Shown: positions 1 through 10,807, counted from the stretch's first letter. The stretch: 64,000 bases of DNA from Takakia lepidozioides (GCA_030704615.1 CM060731.1:80146756-80210755), one strand, 5' to 3'. Notes: generated by a model from the sequence alone, not told the origin. Program-made: numbers and translations.

Positions 1-1
1 C

Positions 2-590
2 AAGGGATTTAGTATTATTGCAAAGGCTCTAACCAAGGTAGACCAGGAGTGGCAGTGGGAAGATGAGCAAGAGCGAGCTTTTCAGGAGCTCAAGGCGAGG
101 TTGACCTCGGTGCCCATTTTGAGACGACCTATCAGGGGGCATCCCTTTCAGCTGCATACAGATTGGAGCATGCAAGCTTATGGGGAAGCTTGCATGGTGG
201 GCACTTATACTCCAGGAGTATGACTTTCAGGTTGTGCATCGACCGAGTTTGGTCAATAGGGATGCGGATGGATTGAGTCGCAATCCATGCACGAGCCAGC
301 AGGATGACACAGGAGCTCGGTGGCATGGTGAGACAGACGAGGAGATGGTGCCGGAATGGCATGCATCTGTCTTTTTGTGTATCTTGGCATCGGGAGGTCA
401 GGTTGGACCTACAACAGGGATGACTGTAGACAGAGTGTCTGAGGACCCTGAGGCTAGTGATGAGCCAGGTGGTGCCAGAGATATACATGAGGATTCGGTT
501 GTGTTGGACTACCTCCGCACTGGAGACACGGCAGCTCGTGTGACTGTCAAGGAGAGGGATCGGATCCTACAACGAGCCAAGAGGTTCAAG
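2..590 (+). pseudogene. RT/RNase H fragment of gypsy pol, internally deleted
   Basis: The frame from base 2 reads KGFSIIAKALTKVDQ and later FQLHTDWSMQA, the RT-RNase H connection and the start of RNase H with its first aspartate. It ends at a stop near 226. In another frame from 180, GKLAWWALILQEYDF and HRPSLVNRDADGLSR give the end of the RNase H domain. The middle of RNase H is missing, as if deleted near 175-185, which also shifts the frame. The rest, to the stop near 591, is a spacer before integrase with no motif. The family assignment is firm; no activity is expected. Confidence 0.8.
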
Positions 591-614
591 TGAGAGGGGA
601 TACACCTACTTTGA

Positions 615-1600
615 GTGTGGGAGGATGGTCGGGTGAGGATCGTGTCTCACCCAACACAGCGTGTACGATTAGTGCGGCATGCCCATGAGGAGTTGGGGCA
701 TTTTGGAGTGCAACGCACTCATAGTCTACTGCAGGGGCAGTATTGGTGGCGTGGTATGCACACAGAGGTACAACAGCTTGTGGCTAGGTGCATGGTATGT
801 GACAGGGTGTGTGCTTCATTCAACGCCCCTACACCATAGTTGCATCCTTTACCCATCATGGGATTGGGCTACAGGTGGAGTCTTGACTTCGCAGGGCCGT
901 TGCCACTGACGATGCGCCACCACAGATATGTGTTGGTGATGGTGGAGCACTTCTTCAAGAGGATTGAGTTGGTTCCATTGTCTGACAAGGCTAGTGAGGG
1001 GGCTGCGTATGCATTCCTGGATCGTGTGCTTAGCCAATTCGGTGCTCCAGCTGAGGTACTCATGGACCAAGGGAGAGAGTTCTTGGGGGAGTTTCAGGCT
1101 TTGTGTGATAAAGCCTTGATAGACCACCGTACCACTTCTCGGGATTATCCTGAGGCCGATGGCTTGGCAGAGAGAGTGGTGCAGACAGTGTAGAGGGGTT
1201 TGCGCAAGTATGGCTTGCAAAAAGGACACCTAGGAGATTGGGATCTTCAAGTACCTTGGTTAGCCATGGGCTACAGGTTTAGCAAGCAAGCATCACTTGC
1301 CTCCTTCTCACCATATTTCATTCTCTTTGGCCGAGAGCCAGACGTCTATTCGCAGGTAGGCTGCAGTAGTCCTCAACCTTGATGATCCGGATGTATGGAC
1401 ACAAGCATGTGCCCAGCGGGCAGAGTTGTTAAAGAGGGTCATGCCTATGGCTTTTGAGAACCTTGCTATTGCCCAACACCGAGACACATTGAGGTATGTC
1501 ACTATATGTGGAGGGGGATATCGGCTGGGTGTTTGGCGTTTCCACCCTGGGGACTATGTGTATCTGCAGCAGACAGTGCCTACGACCTTGGATGTCACAG
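615..1600 (+). pseudogene. Integrase (HHCC zinc finger plus DDE core), broken
   Basis: At 615-839 the HHCC finger is visible: HAHEELGHFGVQRTH followed by CMVCDRV. A stop TAG at 837-839 separates it from the rve core at 840-1193, which has the first Asp in SLDFAGP, the second in MDQGREF, and the catalytic Glu expected in the PEADGLAERV region. A second stop lies at 1191-1193 (VQTV*RGLRKYG). The C-terminal part continues as GDWDLQVPWLAMGYRF and FGREPD, then shifts frame near 1350-1380. The inverted copy at 13071-13658 is intact across this second stop and the 1350 shift, which confirms both as lesions. Confidence 0.85.
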
Positions 1601-1710
1601 CATGACGTGTGATTCTAAGGGTCAGGGAGGTGTTGCCTTCAGGACTGTTGATTCTGGAGGGTCGAGATGGCATGGTATAGAGGATAGATCCCAACCTTGC
1701 AGTGGTACCT

Positions 1711-2012
1711 GCAGGGTTGCATTGCATGCTATGTGGGCAGCTCGTGGTGCCGCCACTATGCTGACCATGTGTGATCGATGCTCAAGAGGTTGGCACATGG
1801 GATGCTTGACACCACCTCTTGAGAGGGTTCCTGATGGAGATTGGTTATGTCCACACTGCTTGGGATAGTGGTAGTGGATATACTAGTGGTAGCTAACAAG
1901 ACATGGGAGGCCAAGCTCATAGGAGTCAATACCCGAGATCTCAAGCTCAAGTTCACAGGTTACAAGACGGCGACTAACGATGGGGCAACTCTTGTACCCG
2001 GCCTCTTGATCT
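1711..2012 (+). pseudogene. PHD finger (and possible Tudor-like segment) at the pol C-terminus
   Basis: At 1723-1737 the frame reads CMLCG. After a frameshift comes MCDRCSRGWHMGC, then LTPPLERVPDGDW and LCPHC up to the stop at 1866-1868. Together this is the C4HC3 pattern of a PHD finger, a reader module that usually binds histone tails. It directly follows integrase, where chromoviruses carry a chromodomain. In the next frame, WEAKLIGVNTRDLKLKFTGY up to about 2012 could be a small beta-barrel (Tudor or chromo-like); that is a weak guess. The second element copy retains CMLCGFAKGATTMLVCDRC without the frameshift. Confidence 0.7.
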
Positions 2013-2127
2013 AACGAGTTTGAGTGTGGTAGGGATAGTGGTGGAGGACTTAGTGAGGCTATGGCCACTATCACATCTTGTGGCTACCTCGACTTAGAGG
2101 GACCTAAGCGCCAGCTAGGGGGGCGAT

Positions 2128-2674
2128 TGTGATGGACTAGTGGCAGCCTAGTAATGGACTAGTGGCTACACTAGTGGTGGCTAGTGGCAGCCTAGTGGTT
2201 GGACTAGTGGCTACACTAGTGGTTGCACTAGTGGTGATTAGTGGTTGTCTAGTGGTAGCCTAGTAGTGCACTAGTGGTGGACTAGTGTTTGGTGTGCACA
2301 TATGTTGTGTGGTTGTGGACAGGGATGTAATTGTGTAGCGATATGTATGCGTACGACAGCTGTCAAGTTATTTTACCACTAGTGTGAAACTTGCTAGGAA
2401 ATAGTTAGTTTTGATATATTGACATTTGGGATTGATCCAAGTATCAATCCAGGGGCCAATATATGTTTGGGCACCTGGCGTTGTTATCTTCATGGCAGAT
2501 CGCGGTGGGCTCATCTTTCTCGAGTTGAGCCTCACCGCGTCTAGCTATGGCGCCGTAGTGTGGATTCCCCATGGCGTGGGGTGTACTTGGCTCGACTTAA
2601 TATGAGTGATGTTTTCATGTGCAAGTGTGAGAGTGTGAGAGAGCTTGTGTGCTTGTATCATTCTTTCTTTATCA
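2128..2674 (+). repeat. LTR of the gypsy element
   Basis: It begins TGTGATGG just after a purine tract and ends TTTATCA, giving TG...CA ends and a length of 547 bp. The first ~170 bp (U3 side) is built of short repeats around the palindrome ACTAGT, eight copies by eye. The end is set by a second LTR start (TGTGATGG) two bases later. Confidence 0.7.
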
Positions 2675-2675
2675 T

Positions 2676-2905
2676 TGTGATGGACTAGTGGCAGCCTAGT
2701 GATGGACTAGTGGCTGCACTAGTGGTGGCTAGTGACAGCCTCGTGGTGGACTAGTAGCTGCACTAGTGGTGACTAGTGGTTGTGTAGTGGCAGCCTAGTG
2801 GTCCACTAGTGGTGGACTAGTGATAGACTAGTGTTTGGTGTGCACATTTGTTGGGTGGTTGTGGACAACGATGTAGTTGTGTAGCGATATGTATGCGCAC
2901 GACAC
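2676..2905 (+). repeat. Second, truncated LTR in tandem
   Basis: The first ~230 bp of the LTR repeats with scattered substitutions, including nine ACTAGT motifs and the shared stretch GTTTGGTGTGCACAT. Similarity to the first LTR stops after TATGTATGCGCACGAC. It is either a truncated solo LTR or the start of an adjoining insertion. Confidence 0.7.
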
Positions 2906-5900
2906 ATCAGTCTGTCTTGCTCATTTCATGCATTATGTGTGTATTGTTCATTTCATTTACCGACTCATTTGTGTCTCTACTGTTAGTCTGACCTATTGTA
3001 ATGTACATAAAGAAGATTATACAAATCTCCTTCTACCACCCAATTTTCTTTTCATTTATATGGTAGGCTAAATTCAAGCTCAAACACTATTATGGCATGA
3101 TGATCGCTTTGGGTTCCCTACTCATGTGTGTGATATTTTTTCTGCCAATGAACAAAATATGGACATGGTGTCAATACTGTAAAAGAGAGGAAGATTTTTG
3201 TCGAAGCAAACGTAACTTATGCTATCACTCCATCACCAGGAGCTACCGTTTGGAAGGTGGACATTTTCATCTTTTAACCTGTAGGCCGCGACCTTTCCGT
3301 AGGTGGAGGCAAGAGTCAGTCCGGGTTTGAGCTGGGTTGCAGGAGCGACACTGTGGAGTTGTTTTTGGTTTAGGGGAGTTGTTGTTTTCATTCTAGTGTT
3401 TGGATCCCCTCCACACCTGCATGCTTGATTGTGTGTCATGCTAGTTTTGTGTGGGCGCTTGATTTTATAGGTGGTTGACTCGGGCTTGATCGCCGATCCA
3501 ACCCTAGAGCATGCTGTCGATGGTGAGGCTGGGTTGATGACCAGTCAGACCATCTTTATTTCTCCTGTGGTGAGGTTGGAGGTGATGACCAGCCAACCAT
3601 GGGAGTGCCTGCGGTGGATGCAGGTGCAGGTGCAGGTGCAGGCTATGTTAGGAACCTAATATTCCAGGATTACTTCCCTGCAGGTAATCTTTTCGGGTTT
3701 TCAGCGCAATTCTTAACTGTGGGGGAGACCAGCCTGCAGGTAATTCTTTTGGACAGAATGTTGTTGGAGCCTATATGTACCTCCATTTGCTCCATTTTTT
3801 AACCTTCAGTGAATGGCGTGGTTTCCTGAGGTGGTTCCATTATGAGGAATGGCTGGTGGACTAAGGAGGCACTGGCGGACCCTGTGGAGGCTTGCATGGG
3901 GCCTTGGAGGCCAAGTTTAATGAGCTCGTGGAGATCGGTTTGAGGAGTGTCTATAGGATGGTCTCATGGTCCTGCAAGTGAGGCCGTACCAAGGCAATGC
4001 ACTTGTCTACCTCCCCAAATGACTCCAAAGTTCCCATGTACCCATACATTAAATAACATGTTGGCCTGGTTATCCCTATTTTATAGCTGGGTTGGCCATA
4101 ATGGGTGACATCCAACATACACATATGTGTCTATTAACTCGCGACCACTTGTAAGGCGGCCTTGTGCCCTAACCATTGAGTCATCTGTTGGATTTTTTTA
4201 TTTTTATTTTTATTTTTTTGGGTAAAGAGGGGTAACGGCCCTGACAACTTTATTTGGAATGTTGGATATTACTGTTATTAGATAATACATTGGAATCATG
4301 TTAAAAATTTTAAAATCACATTCAACATTTCTTTTTGTAGTGTATTGATCAATCTGATTTTGTGCAATGAAATCTTATGATACCTAGTCGACTTAACAAT
4401 GATGCTAGTCAATCATGCAAATGGGATAGTAAAATCAAGTCACGTTGAGTATCGTTTGCGGCTATGAACGCACAATAAACATGATTCACCAACCCTATTT
4501 CTGTTGTAACATACAAAATACATTTAGAAGATTGAAATTTTTTAAATTGCACTATTTAAGAAAAGTTGCATCACAATTGAATAGTAATATTCGTTTGAAA
4601 ATAAATTCCTTAAACAAATTGTCTCATCAACACCAACGGAAATCCCCTTGGGTAATACATGGACCAGCTTAAGAGAATGCCCTGTTACTTAAGCAATAAG
4701 ATCAAGATGTCATGGTGGAGGACTCACTTCCTAACTATTAGTTGTGGTATAATTCAAACAACTCACAAACCCTGACATTTATTAGACCCACTTCATCACT
4801 ATTAATTTTGGAGCAATTTAGAATTAGGGTGGAGGCGGAAGTAATAGCTATATCTAGTTCTCGTGTTTTCTTCTTTTACTATTTGTCCCTACTAATCGAG
4901 TAACCTCAATCAAGGCATGAGAGTAGTACTATAGATAAGCCTAATAGTAGCTCAAGCCTGAAATGATACCCTAGTAAACACCCCAATATTATTTATATAC
5001 ACTTCATATGTCAAAGACTTCATAAATAGGTCATCGGAAAACGAGGTTTAAAAACTATTCTTTCGGCCGGTCATCTCTGTTTTTCTAAAAGAATTGGCAA
5101 TTGTACAGTTTAGTATTTAACAATTGGTCACCTGATCGACCTCTAGGCATCTCAAGAGGCCATTCAGGTGGACTAGTTGCAAGGTACGTTTTGGTGATTA
5201 GTCTTCTCTTTCATCTTTCTTTTTTCCATTAAGAAACTAATTACTAGTTAAACTTAGAAATTTCTCAATTGTGTGGGTTGATAGAGTTGCAAAACCAAAA
5301 GGTATATGAGCTTCTAAGAAATATTTAACTGGCATGATGCACTCGAAATTACATCATACATGAGCATCTAAATACTAGTTAAAAGACAACGTCCTAAGAT
5401 AAAGTACCTTGTAAACACCAAGAGAGTTTCCTAAGTTTAGGGAGAGAACCAGTAGTTATGCGAGTCTTCAATATTCGACTATGAATGAAATATGAAGGAG
5501 CAAGACTTGGCGGACAGAAAGCCGACCATACTTCTCAAACGCCTATAAGCATTATATCAATGATGAACAAGTCGTTGTAAATGTTAGATTCAATCTTTGA
5601 TTTTTTAAATAAAAATATATATGTTATGATTTTGGAATATTTTTTAATATCATTATTTTTTATTTACAATAATTTTTCATTCAACACAATATTTCTTTCC
5701 ACCAAAAATGATGACGTCATATAATATATTTACATTGGTCAATAGCAAATGTTGTTTTGTAAGTTGAATCATGAACAATCTTATTGAATACCAATTGCAA
5801 TGCTAATGATTGCATTAATTTCTCATCGACAGTGAACAATATAATTCAACATATTGTGTATATGATTATATGTGTACTTTCTGTTGTAAATGACACCATC

Positions 5901-6115
5901 ACCCCAAATATCACAGTTTAACAACGTTGCATTCAATGTATCATTTTGATATTACAAAATCGACCATAAAATTCATTAAATAATTATGGATCAAAATGGA
6001 TCTATAAACATTGCAAATAGAATAGTAGTTGGTGTTTGCAATGTTGATGTAAAACATTACATACATATAATTTTATTTGTCCATCATCAAACAAATATAT
6101 TATTAGAACATCTCC
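2906..6115. other. Intergenic, no recognisable gene
   Basis: AT-rich sequence with only short random reading frames. There is a small GGTGCA repeat near 3618-3642 and a tRNA-like SINE piece at 4130-4191. I see nothing else I can support. Confidence 0.6.
4130..4191 (-). repeat. tRNA-derived SINE-like fragment
   Basis: On the minus strand an A-box-like CAATGGTTAGGGC is followed about 30 bases later by a degenerate B box (GGTCGCGAGTTAAT). The spacing fits an RNA polymerase III internal promoter, but no tRNA acceptor stem can be folded by eye. Confidence 0.4.
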
Positions 6116-6130
6116 ACCAGAGCACCTTGA

Positions 6131-6665
6131 GTGCTACACCAAGAAGGCATTTCAGCAGATTCAAATACGTATATCTGTCTCTTGCTTAAGTGCATCAAGA
6201 TGGAAGGTCTGGAAGCTGGAAAGCAGGTGCACACTCACATTATCCAAAGTGGATTCACGCCAAATGTTTTTTTACTCAATACCCTTGTCAACATGTATGT
6301 AAAGTGCGGGAGCATCATGGATGCTCACCAAGTGTTCAACAGAATGCCTCAGCGATCTTTGATCACACGGAATATAATGTTGGCAGGATTTACCAAGCAT
6401 GGGTATGGTAGGAATGCTTTGGAGACCTATGAGCAAATGCTGCGCGAAGGGGTGATGTCACCATGGACCTCTTTCCCCTTTTCCAGAGCTCCCAGGCTTG
6501 CACACGCATTGCAAACACAAACAAATGTGATGTGGTTGTCAAAGTTGGAATTGTACCACATGTCATTCTGAACACTGCCCTGGTGGACATGTATGCCAAA
6601 TGTAGGTGCATTAAGGATGCAAAGGGAGTTTTCGACATGAACGAGATGTGGTGTCGTGGAGTGTG
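6131..6665 (+). pseudogene. PLS-type PPR protein, N-terminal part (broken)
   Basis: Pentatricopeptide repeats bind organellar RNA. From 6131 the frame reads three PPR motifs (LLKCIKMEGLEAGKQVHTHI, NTLVNMYVKCGSIMDAHQVF, IMLAGFTKHGYGRNALE) up to LREGV at 6453. The next 82 bases are inverted. The frame then resumes with VGIVPHVILNTALVDMYAKC and stops matching after about 6665. The missing continuation (the VVSW repeats and onward) is found from 8150, so one PPR gene seems to have been split by an insertion. The strand and frame agree with the 8150-10627 part. Confidence 0.8.
6455..6536 (-). other. 82-bp microinversion inside the PPR pseudogene
   Basis: Read on the minus strand this stretch encodes HITFVCVCNACASLGAL followed by EKGKEVHGD, the PPR segment missing from the plus strand at exactly this point. 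Neighbouring repeats at 8427-8510, 9280-9360 and 9575-9660 carry the same segment on the plus strand. About six bases (the AAGCCC of VKPNHI) are missing at the left junction. Confidence 0.85.
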
Positions 6666-6715
6666 ATAAACTGGAGGGATCAGGAGAGTAATTTTACCAT
6701 GGTTCCAGAGGGACA

Positions 6716-7314
6716 ATGGATGACGCCGTTAAAAGCGAATCCTCGCTCAAGTGCACGCCACCAACCAAGCAACCAGAATATTTCAAAGTGGGAGCTCACT
6801 TGAAGATTACACCAGGTGGGTTTTCTGTTGAAAATCCGCTTGTGTATTTTGCAAAAGGTCTGTATTATCCCAAGGATGGGAAAATGTACATGAAGGGCTG
6901 TCGACCAGTAGATGCCAATTGGACGCTGCTCCAGGACAATACAGATTCCTTAGATGATGGGCTTGACTGTTCCCTTGAAATTGTTCTAGAGTACCCCGCA
7001 ATAGTTGCTAGGTGGCTCACAAGACCAACTGTGAAGATAGACATCACCAGCCGGCGGAATGTGGACGAACCTTTTTACTTCAAACTGATGAATCTTGAGA
7101 CTTTCCCGATCAGTTACAAGCGACAGCGAGATGAGATCATTTCTCGGAAGAGTCTGGAAGGGTCATTGAGTGTGGCAACCCTAACTTTGATGCTGCTATG
7201 TATCGGTGCCCAATTGTCACATGCCAAGCACCATCTGGAGTCGACGCCCTACACCTCGCTTGGGATGCTTGGCGTGCAGACTGTGGACTACATAATTCCT
7301 CTTATCACAGGTTA
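6716..7314 (+). pseudogene. DUF2921-family membrane protein fragment
   Basis: DUF2921 proteins are large plant membrane proteins of poorly known function. Recognisable pieces in order are GLYYPKDGKMYMKGCR, DGLDCSLEIVLEYPAIVARW, ISYKRQRDEIISRKSLEGSL, and a membrane-like ATLTLMLLCIGAQLSHA followed by SLGMLGVQTVDYIIPLITG. In the family these lie in the middle, at the junction to the C-terminal transmembrane region. After LITG the sequence reads CACAG|GTTAGT, a splice donor, so this is probably one exon of a genomic copy. The long N-terminal lumenal part is absent. A weak echo of a later membrane helix (VVVVALILHSV, ~7815-7850) may be a following exon. The ATG at 6716 is not a family start. Confidence 0.65.
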
Positions 7315-7319
7315 GTAGC

Positions 7320-8149
7320 TGACTGATCACCTAAGATCTCTGCCCTTTTGAATAAGACAGAGATGGTTATAGCTCTTCCCCAGCCAAAGTCAGCTTTAAT
7401 TTAGGGCTTCCTTTGTGTGATGTATAAAAATCTATAAATGGGAGTTTGGAGTTTGAGTGGGAGGGGGTGATCTACATCTTGTGACATGACAAAATGCAGG
7501 TGAACTTCACACAAATTTCATCGCTGCTGGGCCAGCAGGAACTGGAAGGCAAGCGTGTGCCTCGAATGGTGTCAGGCAAGACTTTGCCTTGCTTTCCCCC
7601 ATGGGGTACTAGTGCTCGCGCCTGTGGTTTCATTAGTGATCGCTTCTTAACAGGGCTCAGGCCTCAAGAGTACTATTTCCATTGCATGGCAGGCCGCAAG
7701 GGGTAGGAAATTCTCCCTCTCTGTCCGTTTCTTGTTTGTCCTCATCTCTCCTATCAGAGTGATTCTATAATGAAGAGTTGTTTCGAAGGGAGGTGTACCA
7801 CTGGAGTAAGCATTCAGTGGTGGTAGTAGCCCTCATTCTGCACTCTGTCCCCTTCCAGTCTTTTGTGCTGTATCTACAACAGGTGTTTGGGTTTCTGGCC
7901 GTTGGGTTATGCAAGCAAAGCCTAATTATACATCTCCCTCCTCCTTGCAGAAAGCCCAATTTATGGTGCAAATTTGGCTTGAAAATGCATTGGCCTAAAT
8001 AGGTATGATATAAGGGAGCAATATCCTACACTAGGCAGTGCATCTTCATTAATAATTTGGTAAAAACATATTGAACATGTATGATCCATTGATGTGCATT
8101 TTCTTGATTTATGTTTTCACTCATGCAGGTTGGTGGATACAGCTGTCAA
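7320..8149. other. Non-coding part of the insertion
   Basis: Short reading frames only. There is a possible remnant of a DUF2921 downstream exon near 7800-7860, too weak to annotate. Nothing else is recognised. Confidence 0.4.
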
Positions 8150-10627
8150 GACATCACGGAGTGGCTATTTGCAACCTGGGAGCCCTGGAAAAGGGGAAAG
8201 AGGTCCATGATGACATCGTCAAAGCTGAAATTGTGCCAGATGTCACTACCCTGGTGGACATGAATGCCAAATGTGGGTGCATTAAGGATGCGAAGGGAGT
8301 TTTCAACACTATGGCTGAACGAGATGTGGTGTCATGGAACACGATGCTTGCAGGGTATCCACAGCAGGGACGTGGTATGGAGGCCTTGGAGACCTATGAT
8401 CAAATGATGGGGGAAGGGGTGAAGCCCGACCACATCACGTTTTTGTGCATTTGCAATGCGTGTGCAAGCCTGGCAGCTCTGGAAAAGAGCAAAGAGGTCC
8501 ATGGCGACATGGTCAGAGCTGCAGTTGTACCAAATATCATTCTGAACAATACCCTCGTGGACATGTATGAAGGGAGTGTTTGACAGTATGGCTGAACGAG
8601 ATGTGGTGTCGTGGAGTGCGATGATTGCAGGATATGCACAGCAAGCGCGCGGGATGGAGGCTTTGGAGACCTATGAGCAAATGATGTGCGAAGGGGGTGA
8701 AGCCCAAACACATGACGTTTGTTTGCATTTGCAATGCGTGTGCAAGCCTGGCAGCCCTGGAAAAGTGCAAAGAGATCCATGGTGACATTATCAAATCTGG
8801 AATTGTACCCGATGTCATTTTGAACTCTACCTTGGTGGACATGTATGTCAAATGTGGGTGCATCGAGGATGCAAATGGAGTGTTTGACAGTATGGCTGAA
8901 CGTGGTGTGGTATCGTGGAGTGTGATGATTGCTAGATATGCACAACAAGGGTGCGGGATAGAGGCTTTGGAGACCTATGAGCAAACGATGTGCAAAGGGG
9001 TGAAAACCAACCACATCACATTTGTTTGTGTTTGCATGCGTGTGCAAGCCTGGGAGCTCTGGAAAAGGGGAAAGAGGTCCATGGTGACATCGTCAAAGCT
9101 GGAATTGTACCAGATGTCATCCTAAAACACTGCCCTGGTGGACATATATGTCAACACTATGGCTGAACGAGATTGTGTGTCGTGGAACGCGATGCTTGCA
9201 GGGGTATGCACAACAAGAGCGTGGGATGGAGGCTTTGGAGACCTATGAGCAAATGATAGGGGAAGGAGTGAAGCCCAACAACATCACGTTTGTGTGGATT
9301 TGCAGTGCGTGTCCAAGCCTGGCAGCCCTGGAAAAGGGCCAAGAGGTGCATGGTTGCATCGCCAAAGCTGGAATTGTACCAGACGTGATTTTGAACAATA
9401 CCCTCGTGGACATGTATGCCAAATGTGGGAGCATTGAGGATGCGGAGGGAGTGTTCAACAGTATGGCTGAACGAGATTTGGTGTCATGGAACGCCGTGCT
9501 TGCAAGATATGCACAGCAGGGGTGTGGGATAGAGGCCTGGGAGACCTATGAACAAATGATGGGGGAAGGGGTAAAGTGCAACCACATCACGTTTGTGTGC
9601 GTTTGCAATGCCTGTGCAAGCCTGGCAGCCCTGGAAAAGGGCAAAGAGGTGCATGGTGACATCCTCAAAGCTGGAATTGTACCAAATGTCATTCTGGACA
9701 CTCCCATGTGAAAATGTATGTGAAATGTGGGTGCATCGAGGATGCAAAGGGAGTATTTGACAATGTGACTGAACGAAATGTGGTTGCACTTTTGAGGATG
9801 TAAATGAAGGAATGCAAAAGAACTCATATGGAGGTCCTGCAACTATTTGAAGGAATAGAAAAGAACGGCTTGAAGCCGGACAGTATCACCTTTATATGTG
9901 TTCTCTCTACATGTAGCCACATTGGCCTACTGAATGAAGGAAGACGCTACTTTGATTCCCTGAATCAAGATCATGGTGTCACCCCGCCAGTAAAGCACTT
10001 TGGCTGCATGGTGGATCTTATGGACGTGCGGGACAACTACATGAGGCAGTGGACCTGATTAATAAAATGCCAATCAATCCAGATGTTGTGGTGTGTAAGG
10101 CCTTGCTTGGTGCCTGCAGAATCCATGGCAATGTGGAGATGGCTGAATGTGTGGCAACATCTATCCTCAAGTGGGATGAACATGATGCCGTGACTTATGT
10201 GTTGCTATACCAAACATCTATGCTGCAGCTGGCAGGTGGGATGACACTGCAAAGGTGAGAAGAATGATGAAGGTCAGAGGGGTTAGAAAGGAGCCACATG
10301 ACAAGTTGCATCCCAGAATTAAGGAAATCCATGCTGAGCTGAGAAGAGCGTATGGGCAGATGAAAGAGGCGGGGTATGTGCCTGACACACGTTTTTTATT
10401 GCATGATGTGGAAGAAAAGAATATTCTCTTTGCCACCACAGTGAGAAGCTGACCATTGGTTTTGGGCTGATCAGCACGACTCATCAAGAATCTTCAAGTG
10501 TGTGGAGACTGCCACACCTCCACCAAATTCATCTCAAAGATTGTTGGCCGAACAATTGTTGTATGGGACGCTAACTACTTTCCACCACTTTGAAGATGGG
10601 ATTTGTTCTTGTGGTGATTACTGGTGA
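8150..10627 (+). pseudogene. PLS-DYW pentatricopeptide repeat protein, C-terminal part (multiply frameshifted)
   Basis: Tandem P-L-S repeats (VPDVILNNTLVDMYAKCG, ERDVVSWNAMLAGYAQQG, KPDHITFVCICNACASL) run from 8150 to about 9790. The E region follows (FICVLSTCSHIGLL; DLINKMPINPDVVV), then a DYW deaminase-like domain with [13 protein letters not shown] (zinc-binding HxE), CGDCHT (CxxCH) and the end [14 protein letters not shown] with stop at 10625-10627. DYW domains edit C to U in organelle transcripts. I see frame breaks near 8565 (about 28 bp deleted), 8694 (one G gained), 9035 (one A lost), 9130-9160, 9710, 10025, 10440 and 10575. The catalytic residues survive but no intact frame does, so it is dead unless the assembly is wrong. 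Confidence 0.9.
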
Positions 10628-10651
10628 AAGGATGTTTTCTTGGAAAGATGC

Positions 10652-10807
10652 TAGTGTCTTGCTTTCATTCATTGATCTGTGTAGCTACTCAGACCATCCA
10701 CCATTTCCTGAGAGTACTGACCATCATGTACTGTTGAGTGCAAGATGCAAGTGTCTTGCTTCATTCATTGATCTGTGTAGCTACTCAGACCATCCACCAT
10801 TTCCTGA
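10652..10807 (+). repeat. ~58-bp direct repeat, two copies
   Basis: AGTGTCTTGCTT, then CATTCATTGATCTGTG, then AGCTACTCAGACCATCCACC occurs at about 10652-10710 and again at 10749-10807, almost identical. It lies just downstream of the DYW stop. Confidence 0.85.

Larger units (their letters stand above)
1..2674 (+). mobile_element. Ty3/gypsy LTR retrotransposon remnant (pol 3' part plus LTR)
   Basis: The order is the end of reverse transcriptase, RNase H, integrase zinc finger, integrase core, PHD finger, polypurine tract, LTR. This is the Ty3/gypsy order, with integrase after RNase H. The gag, protease and most of the RT lie off the window or are lost. The reading frame breaks at least five times, so the copy is dead. 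The likely polypurine tract (AGCTAGGGGGGCGAT, 2113-2127) sits directly before an LTR beginning TGTGATGG. A second, shorter remnant of the same family lies inverted at 12815-13658. Confidence 0.85.
6666..8149. other. ~1.5 kb insertion within the PPR pseudogene
   Basis: PPR similarity stops near 6665 and resumes near 8150 on the same strand. The intervening DNA carries a DUF2921 gene piece with an apparent splice donor, then about 800 bp with no clear coding. I see no terminal inverted repeats or target-site duplication, so the mechanism is unknown. Confidence 0.55.

Noticed and set aside
8400-9047. Long minus-strand frames opposite the PPR repeats
   Set aside because: They repeat with the PPR period and are antisense shadows; only 6455-6536 is truly inverted.
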